Both the position numbers and the translations under genes were made by a program. Below are positions 22,281 to 30,188 of a DNA stretch of 64,000 nt, piece after piece. The notes beneath the pieces are model-generated. The model worked only from the letters and a program-made list of their open reading frames with translations, did not search any database and had not been told where the DNA came from. The stretch's first letter is position 1, and each line of letters begins with the position of its first letter. The DNA is from a virus. Location: positions 1 to 64,000 of IMG/VR virus record IMGVR_UViG_3300042541_003180, one strand, 5' to 3'.

Positions 22281-22861
22281 TTTACTAAGTAAAGTGTGTA
22301 GTTATTAGATTTTGGTTTCTCATTGATAAAGTAATATTTCTCAACTTTACCATCATATTTTATTGTTTTAATAAAGGCATCTGGTACTGTTGCTCCGGTT
22401 GGTAGTTTAATTGATTTATCTGAAAATATAATTTTTATTTCAACATCAACAATATACTTTTTAGCTAATTCTCTTTCATGTAATTCTAATAATCTCCAAG
22501 TACCTCTATTTAGGAATTGATCTTGTAAAGTACAGTTTAAATAAGTAAATGTTTTAAGTAACATTATTTTATCACAATTGAAATCTGCTGCTGGTGCACA
22601 ATGACCTTTGTCATAAATATTATTCTCATAATCTTTTGAATCTGATGTTTTGTAGCCTTTTTCGGTATAGAAGTCCATACCTTGTCTTGAAACTTTACCC
22701 TCTTGACAAAGAACACGGTACTTAACTCTTAATGGTTGTTCAAATTTTTCGGAATAACTGATTTCAAAAATGTCTGTTTTAACTAACACACTATCTCTAA
22801 CAACTTGAGAATAACTCATGAACGTTGTTATAAATAATAAAATTGATAATAATTTCTTCAT
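22277..22861 (-). CDS. Secreted DNA/RNA non-specific endonuclease (NUC1 family)
   Basis: A 194-residue protein with a cleavable signal peptide (MKKLLSILLFITTFMSYSQ). YDKGHCAPAADFN matches the DRGH active-site motif of NUC1 nucleases with Lys for Arg and catalytic His, and TYLNCTLQDQFLNRGTWRLLE matches the metal-binding N and following helix (N..PQ...lN...W..lE). NUC1 enzymes cut DNA and RNA with magnesium. Export from an infected cell would act on external or periplasmic nucleic acid, for example competing DNA or released slime DNA (inference). A TTAATATATAC element lies 24 bases upstream, back to back with one for the divergent gene. Confidence 0.87.
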   Translation of the reverse strand: MKKLLSILLFITTFMSYSQVVRDSVLVKTDIFEISYSEKFEQPLRVKYRVLCQEGKVSRQGMDFYTEKGYKTSDSKDYENNIYDKGHCAPAADFNCDKIMLLKTFTYLNCTLQDQFLNRGTWRLLELHERELAKKYIVDVEIKIIFSDKSIKLPTGATVPDAFIKTIKYDGKVEKYYFINEKPKSNNYTLYLVK

Positions 22862-22884
22862 TTGTTTTATATTTTTTTAACTTA

Positions 22885-22895
22885 GTATATATTAA
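22885..22895 (-). promoter_or_regulatory. Phage-type TTAATATATAC element (minus arm of a divergent pair)
   Basis: The complement reads TTAATATATAC and faces the nuclease gene starting at 22861; its plus-strand twin begins three bases away. Confidence 0.42.
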
Positions 22896-22897
22896 AA

Positions 22898-22907
22898 TTA
22901 ATATATA
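22898..22907 (+). promoter_or_regulatory. Phage-type TTAATATATA element (plus arm of a divergent pair)
   Basis: TTAATATATA is followed by AAAAT and the ATG at 22913, the usual short spacing. Confidence 0.42.
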
Positions 22908-22912
22908 AAAAT

Positions 22913-23068
22913 ATGAAGGTATTTGCTTATATTTTAATGGTGGTTTCTTTACTAATAGGTGTATTAGTTGATATGAATTTTTTCAGTGAGGTTCAATTTC
23001 CTATATTTAGTTCGTTTGTAATATTTCTAACAGCTATTTATATTTTATCTGTTAAAAAATCTAGTTAA
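22913..23068 (+). CDS. Small membrane protein, 51 aa
   Basis: A 51-codon frame encoding two hydrophobic segments (VFAYILMVVSLLIGVLV and PIFSSFVIFLTAIYIL) with a short polar link and a basic end KKSS. The promoter-like element upstream and the small dual-helix shape support a real gene. It could be a pinholin-type or accessory lysis protein, or an unrelated membrane peptide; I cannot choose. It overlaps the convergent 23061-23231 gene by eight bases. Confidence 0.58.
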   Translation: MKVFAYILMVVSLLIGVLVDMNFFSEVQFPIFSSFVIFLTAIYILSVKKSS

Positions 23069-23231
23069 CAACAACGTAAATCATAACTTTTGAGTGTTCT
23101 TTAATAAATTTAAGTTCACCATAGAAACCTTGTTCCTTGGCTTTTTGAGTGTATTTCTCATAAATTTCATCAAAATTATTATCCATAACTTTGACTTTTT
23201 CGATTCCCAGTTTTTTTAATAATAGTTCCAT
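23061..23231 (-). CDS. Small hypothetical protein, 56 aa
   Basis: A 56-codon frame on the minus strand, starting MELLLKKLGIEKVKVMDNNF and ending in a beta strand KVMIYVVVN. It shows codon use and start context like its neighbours and fills an otherwise empty gap. It resembles a small alpha/beta protein with no recognised family. Confidence 0.5.
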   Translation of the reverse strand: MELLLKKLGIEKVKVMDNNFDEIYEKYTQKAKEQGFYGELKFIKEHSKVMIYVVVN

Positions 23232-23282
23232 TTAGTATATATTTTAAATAACAACTCCTAAAAATAATTTAATATAATTAAA

Positions 23283-23792
23283 ATGAAATTAAAAGTTTAT
23301 ATTTCCGGATATGGTGCTGAAGTTACTCAGGGAACTCTAACAAATGAAAAGGTTGAACAAATTTATGAAAGTTACGACTCATTAGAAGAGTATTTTACTC
23401 AGTATATTGATGATGATTTTAGTTGGTATGAAATTGATGATAATTTTCATTGCTATGGTGCTTATTTAGCAGAATCACTTATTCAAGTTATAGATGGTGA
23501 TGGTAATACTATTTATGAAAATCCTTGTGATGAGTTAGTTACTACTGAATTGTTAACAAATGAAATTTATTCCGATGAAGAAAATTCTGCAATTACTTGT
23601 GTATCTATCGAAAAAGGAACATTCTTTGAGGGGGATTTTGAAGTAGATAATTTTGATCCCGAACTACTTACTTTAGAAATTAAAGTATTAGAAGGTTTTA
23701 GAATTATTTATAAAGTATTATATAATAATGATGAAATTGATGGTGATTTTGTATTCTCTACCGGAAAAGACTTTAATGTTTATATTGATTAA
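23283..23792 (+). CDS. Acidic hypothetical protein, 169 aa
   Basis: A very acidic, soluble protein (many D/E, few K/R) with beta-rich segments (KLKVYISGYGAEVTQGTL, ESLIQVIDGDGNTIYE). Strongly acidic phage proteins sometimes mimic DNA, but nothing more specific can be read. A partial TTAATATAA element precedes it. It overlaps the convergent gene 23789-24463 by four bases. Confidence 0.58.
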   Translation: MKLKVYISGYGAEVTQGTLTNEKVEQIYESYDSLEEYFTQYIDDDFSWYEIDDNFHCYGAYLAESLIQVIDGDGNTIYENPCDELVTTELLTNEIYSDEENSAITCVSIEKGTFFEGDFEVDNFDPELLTLEIKVLEGFRIIYKVLYNNDEIDGDFVFSTGKDFNVYID

Positions 23793-24463
23793 TTTTTCTT
23801 TAAAGGTATCTCAGGATCTATATCAAAATTATCATTAAGATATGTTTTTAATTCATTTTCTATATAATGATCTGGTACAACCTTATCATCGTCTTCTTGA
23901 CTCATTTTCTCACTAATAAATGTTGTAAACTCATTTACTACTTCTGGTTTAAGTGCTTCGATTAACCTATCAGATACTACAAATGCTCTTGAAAATCTAT
24001 CTTTTAAATTAACTTCTCCTTCTGGTAACTTCATATAAGTATCGATAGTTTTCTTTAAGAAGTCTGTATATTTAGATTGTGGTTCTAAGTAAGTAAATAT
24101 AGTATCAAATATTTTATGTACAATACGTGAAGATCCAAATATAGTACCTACTACTGCTAGTACAGGAAAGAAAGGTGCTAGTGATAAAGGAATTGCAATT
24201 GGTAATAAATTAAATATATTTTTCTTTAATGTAGTTTTCTTTTTAGCATCAATTGCATCTTTAAAAATCGCTTTAAGTAAACCAAAAGTAAACTTCTCTC
24301 CTTTTGAGTGTAGATAAGCTCCTAAGTGACCTTGTTTAGATAAAGTAATTTGTTTTTTTAATTCTTGTTTATCAGTCACACCCATTTTAATAAGTTGTGC
24401 TTTTATATTTTTATCATAATTTTCAAGGATTAAAAAGTCGTTATATTTTTTCAGTTTATTCAT
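23789..24463 (-). CDS. Virion-type membrane-segment protein with capsid-targeting-like leader, 224 aa
   Basis: It starts MNKLKKYNDFLILENYDK, the shared leader with an ILE site at residues 12-14. A strongly hydrophobic stretch (NLLPIAIPLSLAPFFPVLAVVGTIFG, about residues 85-110) suggests membrane insertion, unusual for a protein stored in a capsid. It resembles 33353-33928 and 50525-51622 in having a leader plus hydrophobic region. The rest is helical. Ejected proteins that enter or cross the inner membrane would fit this shape (inference). Confidence 0.66.
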   Translation of the reverse strand: MNKLKKYNDFLILENYDKNIKAQLIKMGVTDKQELKKQITLSKQGHLGAYLHSKGEKFTFGLLKAIFKDAIDAKKKTTLKKNIFNLLPIAIPLSLAPFFPVLAVVGTIFGSSRIVHKIFDTIFTYLEPQSKYTDFLKKTIDTYMKLPEGEVNLKDRFSRAFVVSDRLIEALKPEVVNEFTTFISEKMSQEDDDKVVPDHYIENELKTYLNDNFDIDPEIPLKKN

Positions 24464-24503
24464 TATCTAAAAACAAAGATTAATTTTTACTATATATAAA
24501 ATT

Positions 24504-25847
24504 ATGATGACAGAAAAAACGATTTCCGATTTCTTATCAAATGAGTATAAAGAGTTTGCAATGTACTCTATTGAAGGAAGAGCAATACCATCTGTTGTTG
24601 ATGGATTCAAACCAACACAGAGAAAAATCATTCATATTTCCAATCAAATTTGGAGAAATGGTAGTGAGAAAAATATAAAAGTATTCCAGTTAGCAGGTAA
24701 GGTTGCGTCTGATGCTTTTTACCACCACGGTAATACTTCATTAGAAAATGCTATTGTAACAATGGCACAAAAATTTAAAAATAATGCCGCCTTACTTGAA
24801 GAAGATGGACAATTTGGTTCATTACGTTCTCCACAACCGGGTGCGGCAAGATATATTGGAACTAAATTAAGTGAGAACTTTAGATTGATTTATAAAGATT
24901 TTGACTTACTTGATTATAAAGAAGAAGAAGGTGAAACAATTGAACCAAAATACTTTTTACCAATCATTCCGACAGTTCTATTAAATGGTTCTTCAGGAAT
25001 TGCAGTTGGTTTTGCTTCTAATGTTCTAAATAGAGACATTAAAAGCATTATTGATAGTTGTGTTAGAGTTATTGAAGGTAAAAAAATATCTAGTATTAAA
25101 CCGTCTTTAAATGAGTTTACAGGTGAATTCATACAAGATAAAGAAAATAGTAAAAGATGGATAATAAGAGGTCGTTTTCAAAAAGTAAATACTTCAACGG
25201 TTAAGATAAGTGAGTTACCACCTTCTATGACGTATGAAAAGTATGAAGAAATACTTGATAAACTGGTTGATAATAAAGATATAGTTTCATATGATGATAA
25301 TTGTAAAGATAATGTTGATTATACAATAAAGTTTAATAGAGCTGCTTTAGAGGGTTTAGATGATACTGCTTTAATAAAGCTTTTAAAGTTAGAAGAATCG
25401 TCAACAGAGATATTTACAACATTGGATGAGTTTGGTAAACTAAAAATATTTGAAACATCAGAAGAAATTATAGAATACTTTACCAAATTTAGATTAGAAT
25501 ACTATAATATAAGAAAACAACATACTTTGGATAAACTTAATAGAGAGTTAAAGATATTAAGTAATAGAGGTAGATTTATTAAAGCTATTCTAGATGAGAA
25601 GTTAAAAATAAACAATGTGTCTAAAAATGAGATTATCAACGGTATTGATTCATTAGGACTAGAACAAATAGATGATTCATATGATTACTTATTAAGAATG
25701 TCAATTTACTCTTTAACAAAAGAGTTATTTGAGAAAATGAAGCAGGACTTCACTGCTAAAAAAGAAGAGATTAAGATACTAGAAGATACTGATCCAAAAG
25801 ATATGTATCTCTTAGATTTAAGTGAATTAAAAAAGAAGTTTAAATAG
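24504..25847 (+). CDS. Type II DNA topoisomerase medium subunit (T4 gp52-like)
   Basis: A 447-residue breakage-rejoining subunit, the size of T4 gp52 (442) and much shorter than GyrA because the C-terminal wrapping domain is absent. Landmarks are IPSVVDGFKPTQRKII near the N-terminus, VASDAFYHHGNTSLENAIV, and the catalytic Tyr117 in GAARYIGTKL, almost the same number as in T4. The tower region has VLLNGSSGIAVGFASNV. It cuts and reseals both DNA strands to support replication. Its ATPase partner is not in this window. The first or second of two ATGs could start translation. Confidence 0.95.
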   Translation: MMTEKTISDFLSNEYKEFAMYSIEGRAIPSVVDGFKPTQRKIIHISNQIWRNGSEKNIKVFQLAGKVASDAFYHHGNTSLENAIVTMAQKFKNNAALLEEDGQFGSLRSPQPGAARYIGTKLSENFRLIYKDFDLLDYKEEEGETIEPKYFLPIIPTVLLNGSSGIAVGFASNVLNRDIKSIIDSCVRVIEGKKISSIKPSLNEFTGEFIQDKENSKRWIIRGRFQKVNTSTVKISELPPSMTYEKYEEILDKLVDNKDIVSYDDNCKDNVDYTIKFNRAALEGLDDTALIKLLKLEESSTEIFTTLDEFGKLKIFETSEEIIEYFTKFRLEYYNIRKQHTLDKLNRELKILSNRGRFIKAILDEKLKINNVSKNEIINGIDSLGLEQIDDSYDYLLRMSIYSLTKELFEKMKQDFTAKKEEIKILEDTDPKDMYLLDLSELKKKFK

Positions 25848-25877
25848 TTGAACATTTGATTTTTTTCACTATATTTG
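25847..25877 (+). promoter_or_regulatory. Host-type promoter: GTTG, 19-base spacer, TATATTTG
   Basis: This is the best full match to the Bacteroidetes pattern TTTG-N19-TAnnTTTG: GTTG at 25847-25850 and TATATTTG at 25870-25877, 19 bases before the ATG at 25897. It would drive three overlapping genes to 28007. Confidence 0.6.
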
Positions 25878-25896
25878 TAAAAATTATATAATAGAA

Positions 25897-27051
25897 ATGA
25901 AAGAACAATTACTAAAACTTATAAATGAAAGATCTCCTGGTGCTATACCACTTTTCTTGGTGGTTAGAGGTTCACATGCTTATGGAACTAACATAGAGAC
26001 ATCCGATACTGACTTTGCAGGTGTATTTATACAACCAATGGATGATATTATGGGGTTTAAATATAAACAACAAATAAATGATGATAATAATGATATTGTA
26101 ATCTATGAGATACGTAGATTTTTAGAATTGTTGGCTAGTAATAATCCAACAGTTTTGGAATTGCTTAATACTCCAGAAGATTGTATTATTTATAAAGATC
26201 CTATTTTTGATTTGATATTGGAAGATAGAGACCAATTTATTACTAAAATCTGTGCAAACTCTTTTGGTGGTTATGCTAGAGCTCAAATTGGTAAAGCTAA
26301 AGGTCAAAACAAGAAACAAAACTGGGAGAAAGATAAAGTAGTTCGTAAAGACTTACTTGACTTCTGTTATGTTATTGATGGTGAGAAAACAATACCTTTT
26401 AAGAAATCGAAATATGGTTCTGATTACAAAGGTGATTTCTTACATAAACTATTTGGTAGGAAATATGATATAAGAATGTTTGGATTAACAAATGTTCCAC
26501 ATGCTAAAGACGTTTATGCGGTTTACTACAATGATAAACCAGGTTTTTACAAAGGACTTGTAAAAGTAGGTGATGAAGGTTTAGAAACACCTAATTTAGG
26601 TATTTCAAATCAGTTAAGATTGTCTTCTATACCAAAAGGTGAAGTCTCATTGTGTAACATTATTTATAATAAAGATGGTTACTCTGAACACTGTAAAGAC
26701 TTTAGAGAATATGAAGAATGGTTAGAAAAGAGAAATCTTCAAAGATGGGTTGATGTTAAGTCACACGGTCAACAAATTGACGGGAAAAACATGTTACATT
26801 GTCGTAGATTGATGGACATGGCTCGTGAAATTGCAGAGGGTAAGGGTATACTTGTTAGAAGATCAAATGCTCAAGAGCTTCTTGCAATTAGAAGAGGTGA
26901 GGTAGATTTACAAACTTTGATTGACCACGTTGAAAGTGAGATTAAAGAAGTAGATACTTTGTTTAAAGAATCAAATTTACCGGAAAAGGTAGATGAAAAA
27001 TTTATAAATAGTTTATTAGTAAAAATTAGAAAATCAGTATATGGTATATAG
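25897..27051 (+). CDS. Predicted nucleotidyltransferase (COG3541/YcgL-like)
   Basis: A 384-residue protein whose N-terminus, FLVVRGSHAYGTNIETSDTD (residues 19-38), carries the GSxxYGT...SDxD signature of a polymerase-beta-type nucleotidyltransferase, with a further acidic strand at DNNDIVIYEIRRFLELL. The long helical remainder with HCRRLMDMAREIAEG matches the large nucleotidyltransferases often found in jumbo phages. The natural acceptor is not established. It differs from the smaller protein at 13715-14425, so the phage has two. It overlaps the next gene by 11 bases. Confidence 0.85.
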   Translation: MKEQLLKLINERSPGAIPLFLVVRGSHAYGTNIETSDTDFAGVFIQPMDDIMGFKYKQQINDDNNDIVIYEIRRFLELLASNNPTVLELLNTPEDCIIYKDPIFDLILEDRDQFITKICANSFGGYARAQIGKAKGQNKKQNWEKDKVVRKDLLDFCYVIDGEKTIPFKKSKYGSDYKGDFLHKLFGRKYDIRMFGLTNVPHAKDVYAVYYNDKPGFYKGLVKVGDEGLETPNLGISNQLRLSSIPKGEVSLCNIIYNKDGYSEHCKDFREYEEWLEKRNLQRWVDVKSHGQQIDGKNMLHCRRLMDMAREIAEGKGILVRRSNAQELLAIRRGEVDLQTLIDHVESEIKEVDTLFKESNLPEKVDEKFINSLLVKIRKSVYGI

Positions 27052-27673
27052 TAACGCTACGATTATAGCAATTATTTTAGGTTTCTTTGCATTAGGTTAT
27101 TTATTTAATAATCTTTTAAGAAAGATTCTTGATGTTTATAATGAAAAAAATTATAAAAAAGAAATAAATGATATTTTTCAAGGAATATTGGATAATATTT
27201 ACACACATAAGACGAGTTTTAATAGCCGTATCAATAATACTGTTAGTGTTATGACTGAATTAGAGAATCTTGGTTCGATAAATATTGTTTATTTGATGGA
27301 TAGAAAGGATATTGCGGTATTTAAAGGAGATAAATGTATTTATACATCTGATTCTGCTGAAAAGACTTTAGTGGAGGAAATTATTATGGGTGTAGAAATT
27401 TTTTATAAGCATGAAATCAATGATGTTGTAAATGTGATGGGAATGGTTTTTTCTCGTGATGAATTTGAGAAAAAGTTTGGTGTTAAAGTAGAGGATATAA
27501 AGAAAGGTAATTTCAGAGGGTTGAAAGAAGAAATGTCTGATATTGAAAAAATCAAAAAAAGAAATTCGGTTAAATTCAATATAGATGAAATATTAGATAG
27601 AATTAGTTCTGTTGGTATAGAAAATCTTACACCAGAAGAAAGAAACTTCTTAGATAATTATAATAATGAATAA
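27041..27673 (+). CDS. Membrane-anchored hypothetical protein with DUF6576-like C-terminus, 210 aa
   Basis: One N-terminal membrane helix (ATIIAIILGFFALGYLF), a basic stop-transfer, then a soluble domain of unknown type (residues about 50-165). The last 30 residues, DEILDRISSVGIENLTPEE, belong to a short module typically found at the end of Bacteroidetes membrane proteins such as rhomboid relatives. Two other genes here (37312-37893 and 63586 onwards) carry the same module. It is in one operon with the nucleotidyltransferase. Confidence 0.62.
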   Translation: MVYSNATIIAIILGFFALGYLFNNLLRKILDVYNEKNYKKEINDIFQGILDNIYTHKTSFNSRINNTVSVMTELENLGSINIVYLMDRKDIAVFKGDKCIYTSDSAEKTLVEEIIMGVEIFYKHEINDVVNVMGMVFSRDEFEKKFGVKVEDIKKGNFRGLKEEMSDIEKIKKRNSVKFNIDEILDRISSVGIENLTPEERNFLDNYNNE

Positions 27674-28007
27674 TCTTGAGTTAAATTCTTTTAGTTCAGA
27701 CTTTGGAGATTTTAAAATAGTTTCTATTTTAAGTGACTATAGTAATCACTGGGTATTGGGTTTAACATCTGTTATACTTGAGAAAGACGAATTATACTAT
27801 TACATTCAAGAAGAAAAAGAAAAGATTAGTGATGTTTCTAATATGCCACTTTATATTAAAGAAGATTGGATAAATTATAATAAACATGATTTAACTTTAG
27901 ATATTATCAATAAACATATTAAGTATTATAATAATGATGATGAAGATATGTTTAATTTATTAATGACGATACGTAGAGATTTTATTCTTAATAAGTATAT
28001 AAAATAA
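27666..28007 (+). CDS. Hypothetical protein, 113 aa
   Basis: Last gene of the operon from 25897, overlapping the previous stop by eight bases. It is a soluble, acidic alpha/beta protein: strands GDFKIVSILSDYSNHWVLGL and helices after. The end TIRRDFILNKYIK recalls the recurrent RDxKLxx tail but departs from it. Function unknown. Confidence 0.58.
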   Translation: MNNLELNSFSSDFGDFKIVSILSDYSNHWVLGLTSVILEKDELYYYIQEEKEKISDVSNMPLYIKEDWINYNKHDLTLDIINKHIKYYNNDDEDMFNLLMTIRRDFILNKYIK

Positions 28008-28037
28008 AAAAACCACTCATTTGAGTGGTTTTCTTTT
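28008..28037. terminator. Bidirectional intrinsic terminator
   Basis: AACCACTCA-TT-TGAGTGGTT with A- and T-runs between convergent 27666-28007 and 28050-28616. Confidence 0.83.
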
Positions 28038-28049
28038 TATATTTAAAGA

Positions 28050-28616
28050 TTAAAGTGGTAATTCTTCTTCCTCTTCTTCCTCTTCTTCTTTTTGACCTTG
28101 TGCAGGTTCTTGAACTTCTCCTTGTGCAGGTTCTTGAGCTTGTCCTTCAACTGGAGTTTGAGCTTGTGGCTCTTCAAATTCTCCTTCTGGAGTTTGACCT
28201 TGTGCAGGTGCTTGAGCTTCTCCTTGTACAGGTGCTTGACCTTGTGCTTGTGGTTCAGCTTGTCCTTGAGTTTGTGCTTGTGGTTCAGTTTGAACTTGTA
28301 CTTGCCCTTGTCCTTGAGTTTGAGCTTGAGTTTGACCACCCATTATTGCACCACCAGGAATTTTATCAATATCTAAAAATGTAGTAGTTACATATTTAAT
28401 TATCTCTTCAGCAATATCTACGTCTCCAAAGAACTGACGTAAGTTTTTACCAGTAGTATCTTTTACTTTTTTAACATAAGCGTTTATTAAAGACTGAGGT
28501 AAATCAATCATAGTTTTTACTTTATAAAGATCGTTAACTTGGAAAACAGATTCTTTGATAATCTCTTCTCTATTTTTTTGAATACGAAATTTTTCAAATG
28601 CTTTAACGTGTTTCAT
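28050..28616 (-). CDS. Virion-type protein with capsid-targeting-like leader and Gln/Gly/Pro-rich repeat tail, 188 aa
   Basis: It starts MKHVKAFEKFRIQKNREEII and has IKE at residues 20-22. A compact helical part follows to residue about 92 (LINAYVKKVKDTTGKNLRQFFGD). The last 95 residues are low complexity: repeated QAQ, GQ, PAQGQ and EPQAQ units, ending in a run of glutamates and LPL. This tail is disordered and carries strong negative charge. It may interact with DNA-bound cations or other core proteins inside the head. The matching repeat DNA creates long false frames on both strands. Confidence 0.66.
   Translation of the reverse strand: MKHVKAFEKFRIQKNREEIIKESVFQVNDLYKVKTMIDLPQSLINAYVKKVKDTTGKNLRQFFGDVDIAEEIIKYVTTTFLDIDKIPGGAIMGGQTQAQTQGQGQVQVQTEPQAQTQGQAEPQAQGQAPVQGEAQAPAQGQTPEGEFEEPQAQTPVEGQAQEPAQGEVQEPAQGQKEEEEEEEEELPL
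28052..28335 (-). repeat. Short in-frame tandem repeats (Gln/Gly/Pro/Glu codons)
   Basis: Degenerate units encoding AQ, GQ and PAQGQ, such as complement copies of TGACCTTGTGCAGG and TTCTTGAACTTCTCC, form the 3' half of 28050-28616. Length variation between isolates is likely. Confidence 0.7.
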
Positions 28617-28641
28617 GTTTTTGTTTATTTTTTATATGATT

Positions 28642-28651
28642 TATATATTAA
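28642..28651 (-). promoter_or_regulatory. Phage-type TTAATATATA element
   Basis: The complement reads TTAATATATA 26 bases upstream of the ATG at 28616, one of the longer-spaced examples. Confidence 0.38.
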
Positions 28652-28678
28652 GTATAAAAAGTCATTTTTTGTACTTTT

Positions 28679-29188
28679 TTAGAAAACTCCTAATACTGAC
28701 AATAATAAACCAACTATTACTACGGAACCACCAATTCCACCTACAACCATCTTAGTTTTTAACCTTGATAATTGTTTATCTTTTTCATCAATTACTTGTT
28801 GTCTATTGGCTAATTGTTTTTCTAATACATTATTTTTTTCCATCCAAGCAATTATCTCACCTTGTAAAGCTTTGATTTTATCATCCTTTACTATTATTTG
28901 TTGGTCTAATTTAGTTATAGTAACATCTAATCTAGCAATTACTTCATCTTTTTCATTAACTACTTTAATACACATATCTTCATAGTCTTTCATTTCTTGT
29001 GATAGTTTTTCAAATTTTTCTAATATATTTGAATTATTATTAAGTTTCATGGCTTGTGGTATAGTCATAACTATAACTTTTTGTCCAAGTGAATCTTTTT
29101 CAAATCTTGGATATTTGATTTCTTGTGTAACTTGTGAAAACATTGTTGTGAAAATCAATGTCATTAATATTGTAAATAACTTTCTCAT
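28679..29188 (-). CDS. Exported coiled-coil protein with C-terminal membrane helix, 169 aa
   Basis: An N-terminal signal sequence (MRKLFTILMTLIFTTMFSQ), a long heptad-rich coiled coil (about residues 55-140) and a C-terminal helix VVGGIGGSVVIVGLLLSVLGVF. Together with the adjacent 29192-29605 gene, four bases away, it has the form of a two-component spanin or another envelope-spanning pair. This is inferred from topology only, because there is no lipobox and the C-terminal helix is unusual. Confidence 0.62.
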   Translation of the reverse strand: MRKLFTILMTLIFTTMFSQVTQEIKYPRFEKDSLGQKVIVMTIPQAMKLNNNSNILEKFEKLSQEMKDYEDMCIKVVNEKDEVIARLDVTITKLDQQIIVKDDKIKALQGEIIAWMEKNNVLEKQLANRQQVIDEKDKQLSRLKTKMVVGGIGGSVVIVGLLLSVLGVF

Positions 29189-29191
29189 ATC

Positions 29192-29605
29192 TTATTTTAT
29201 ATTTTTTATTAAATCTTCTAAAAGTTCATCATCAGTTAGTACTTTTGGATTATTTTTCATATCTTCAATTTCCTTTCTTGTTTCTTCCATTCCACCTTTT
29301 AATTCTGTTAACTCGGCTTTGGCTTTTTCTGCATTTTGTTTTGCAATTAAAACATCAGCTTTTGCTTTTCCTACTTCAATTGCGAGTTTTTTGTCTTTCG
29401 CATCTTTTTGGTCATAGATTTCTTTCCAAGCGGCAACTTTTGCCTCAGCAGCTTCTTTTTCTTGTTCTAACTTTTTATATTTTTCTTCAAGTTCTTTAAC
29501 TTTTTCTTTAGAAGAATCATATCCTCCTAAGTACCAAGTAAGTCCAAACCCTGTAGAAGATATTAGTAAAAATAAAATAGCAATTTTTCTAAAATCAATT
29601 TTCAT
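29192..29605 (-). CDS. Membrane-anchored coiled-coil protein, 137 aa (possible inner spanin)
   Basis: One N-terminal hydrophobic helix (IAILFLLISSTGFGLTWYLGG) followed by about 90 residues of alanine/lysine/glutamate coiled coil (EEKYKKLEQEKEAAEAKV). This is the topology of an i-spanin (type II inner-membrane protein with periplasmic coil). It starts an operon with 28679-29188. A TTAATATATA element lies 20 bases upstream. Alternatives are a T4 RI-type or tail-assembly membrane factor. Confidence 0.6.
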   Translation of the reverse strand: MKIDFRKIAILFLLISSTGFGLTWYLGGYDSSKEKVKELEEKYKKLEQEKEAAEAKVAAWKEIYDQKDAKDKKLAIEVGKAKADVLIAKQNAEKAKAELTELKGGMEETRKEIEDMKNNPKVLTDDELLEDLIKNIK

Positions 29606-29624
29606 ACTTTTATTTATTTTTTTA

Positions 29625-29634
29625 TATATATTAA
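29625..29634 (-). promoter_or_regulatory. Phage-type TTAATATATA element
   Basis: The complement reads TTAATATATA before the two-gene coiled-coil operon starting at 29605, consistent with late lysis-time expression. Confidence 0.4.
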
Positions 29635-29645
29635 AAAATTATATA

Positions 29646-29653
29646 TATCTTTG
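29646..29653 (+). promoter_or_regulatory. Host-type -7 element TATCTTTG
   Basis: TAnnTTTG match 20 bases before the ATG at 29673, for the HAD-clpS pair. Confidence 0.5.
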
Positions 29654-29672
29654 TATAAAATTATAAAAAAAT

Positions 29673-30185
29673 ATGGAAATAAAAAAATTAGTATGTTTTG
29701 ACTTTGATGATACTTTATGTAACACAGTTAAACATGACGATGGAAAAGTTATATGGAGAGATAAGTTTGGTGTTGAATATCCTCACAGAGGATGGTGGTC
29801 AAAACCAGAAAGTTTAGATATGGATATTTTTCCAGTCACGGTAAATCCTTATGTTTACCAAGAATATTTAAAAGCAGTTTCTGATCCAGATAATTATGTT
29901 ATTTTGGCAACAGGTCGTATAGAGAAATTAAGACCAGAGGTAGAGGCAATTTTAGATAATCTGAACTTAGCATTTGATGCAGTTTATTTAAACACAGGTG
30001 GTGATACTTTTACCTTTAAAAGAAGATTATTTGAAAAAATGATTTCAAAGGTTAATCCACAAGAATTTATAATGTATGACGACCGTTACGAGCATTTAGA
30101 GGAATTTGAGAAATGGGCTAAAACAATTGACTGTCGAATTACTATAATAGACGTAAAGAACAAAACAACAAAAATATTCAAATAA
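29673..30185 (+). CDS. HAD-family phosphatase, 170 aa
   Basis: Clear HAD motifs: FDFDDTLCNT (Asp10 and Asp12) is motif I, ILATGR near residue 80 is motif II, a Lys near KRRLFEKM is motif III, and IMYDDRYEHLEEF near residue 130 is motif IV. The arrangement is close to HAD domains seen in RNA-repair or nucleotide-processing proteins of phages. It probably removes a phosphate from a nucleotide or polynucleotide end. The gene sits three bases before clpS in one operon. It is the third HAD protein in the window. Confidence 0.85.
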   Translation: MEIKKLVCFDFDDTLCNTVKHDDGKVIWRDKFGVEYPHRGWWSKPESLDMDIFPVTVNPYVYQEYLKAVSDPDNYVILATGRIEKLRPEVEAILDNLNLAFDAVYLNTGGDTFTFKRRLFEKMISKVNPQEFIMYDDRYEHLEEFEKWAKTIDCRITIIDVKNKTTKIFK

Positions 30186-30188
30186 GAT

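Noticed and set aside
28052-28335. CRISPR array
   Set aside because: Repeats are short, degenerate and in frame; there are no spacers of uniform length anywhere in the window.
28043-28339. Lys/His-rich minus frame over the repeat
   Set aside because: Wrong frame of the repeat region in 28050-28616.
28025-28384. Leu/Val-rich plus-strand frames (two overlapping)
   Set aside because: Complement of the Gln/Gly repeats; the real gene with leader is on the minus strand.
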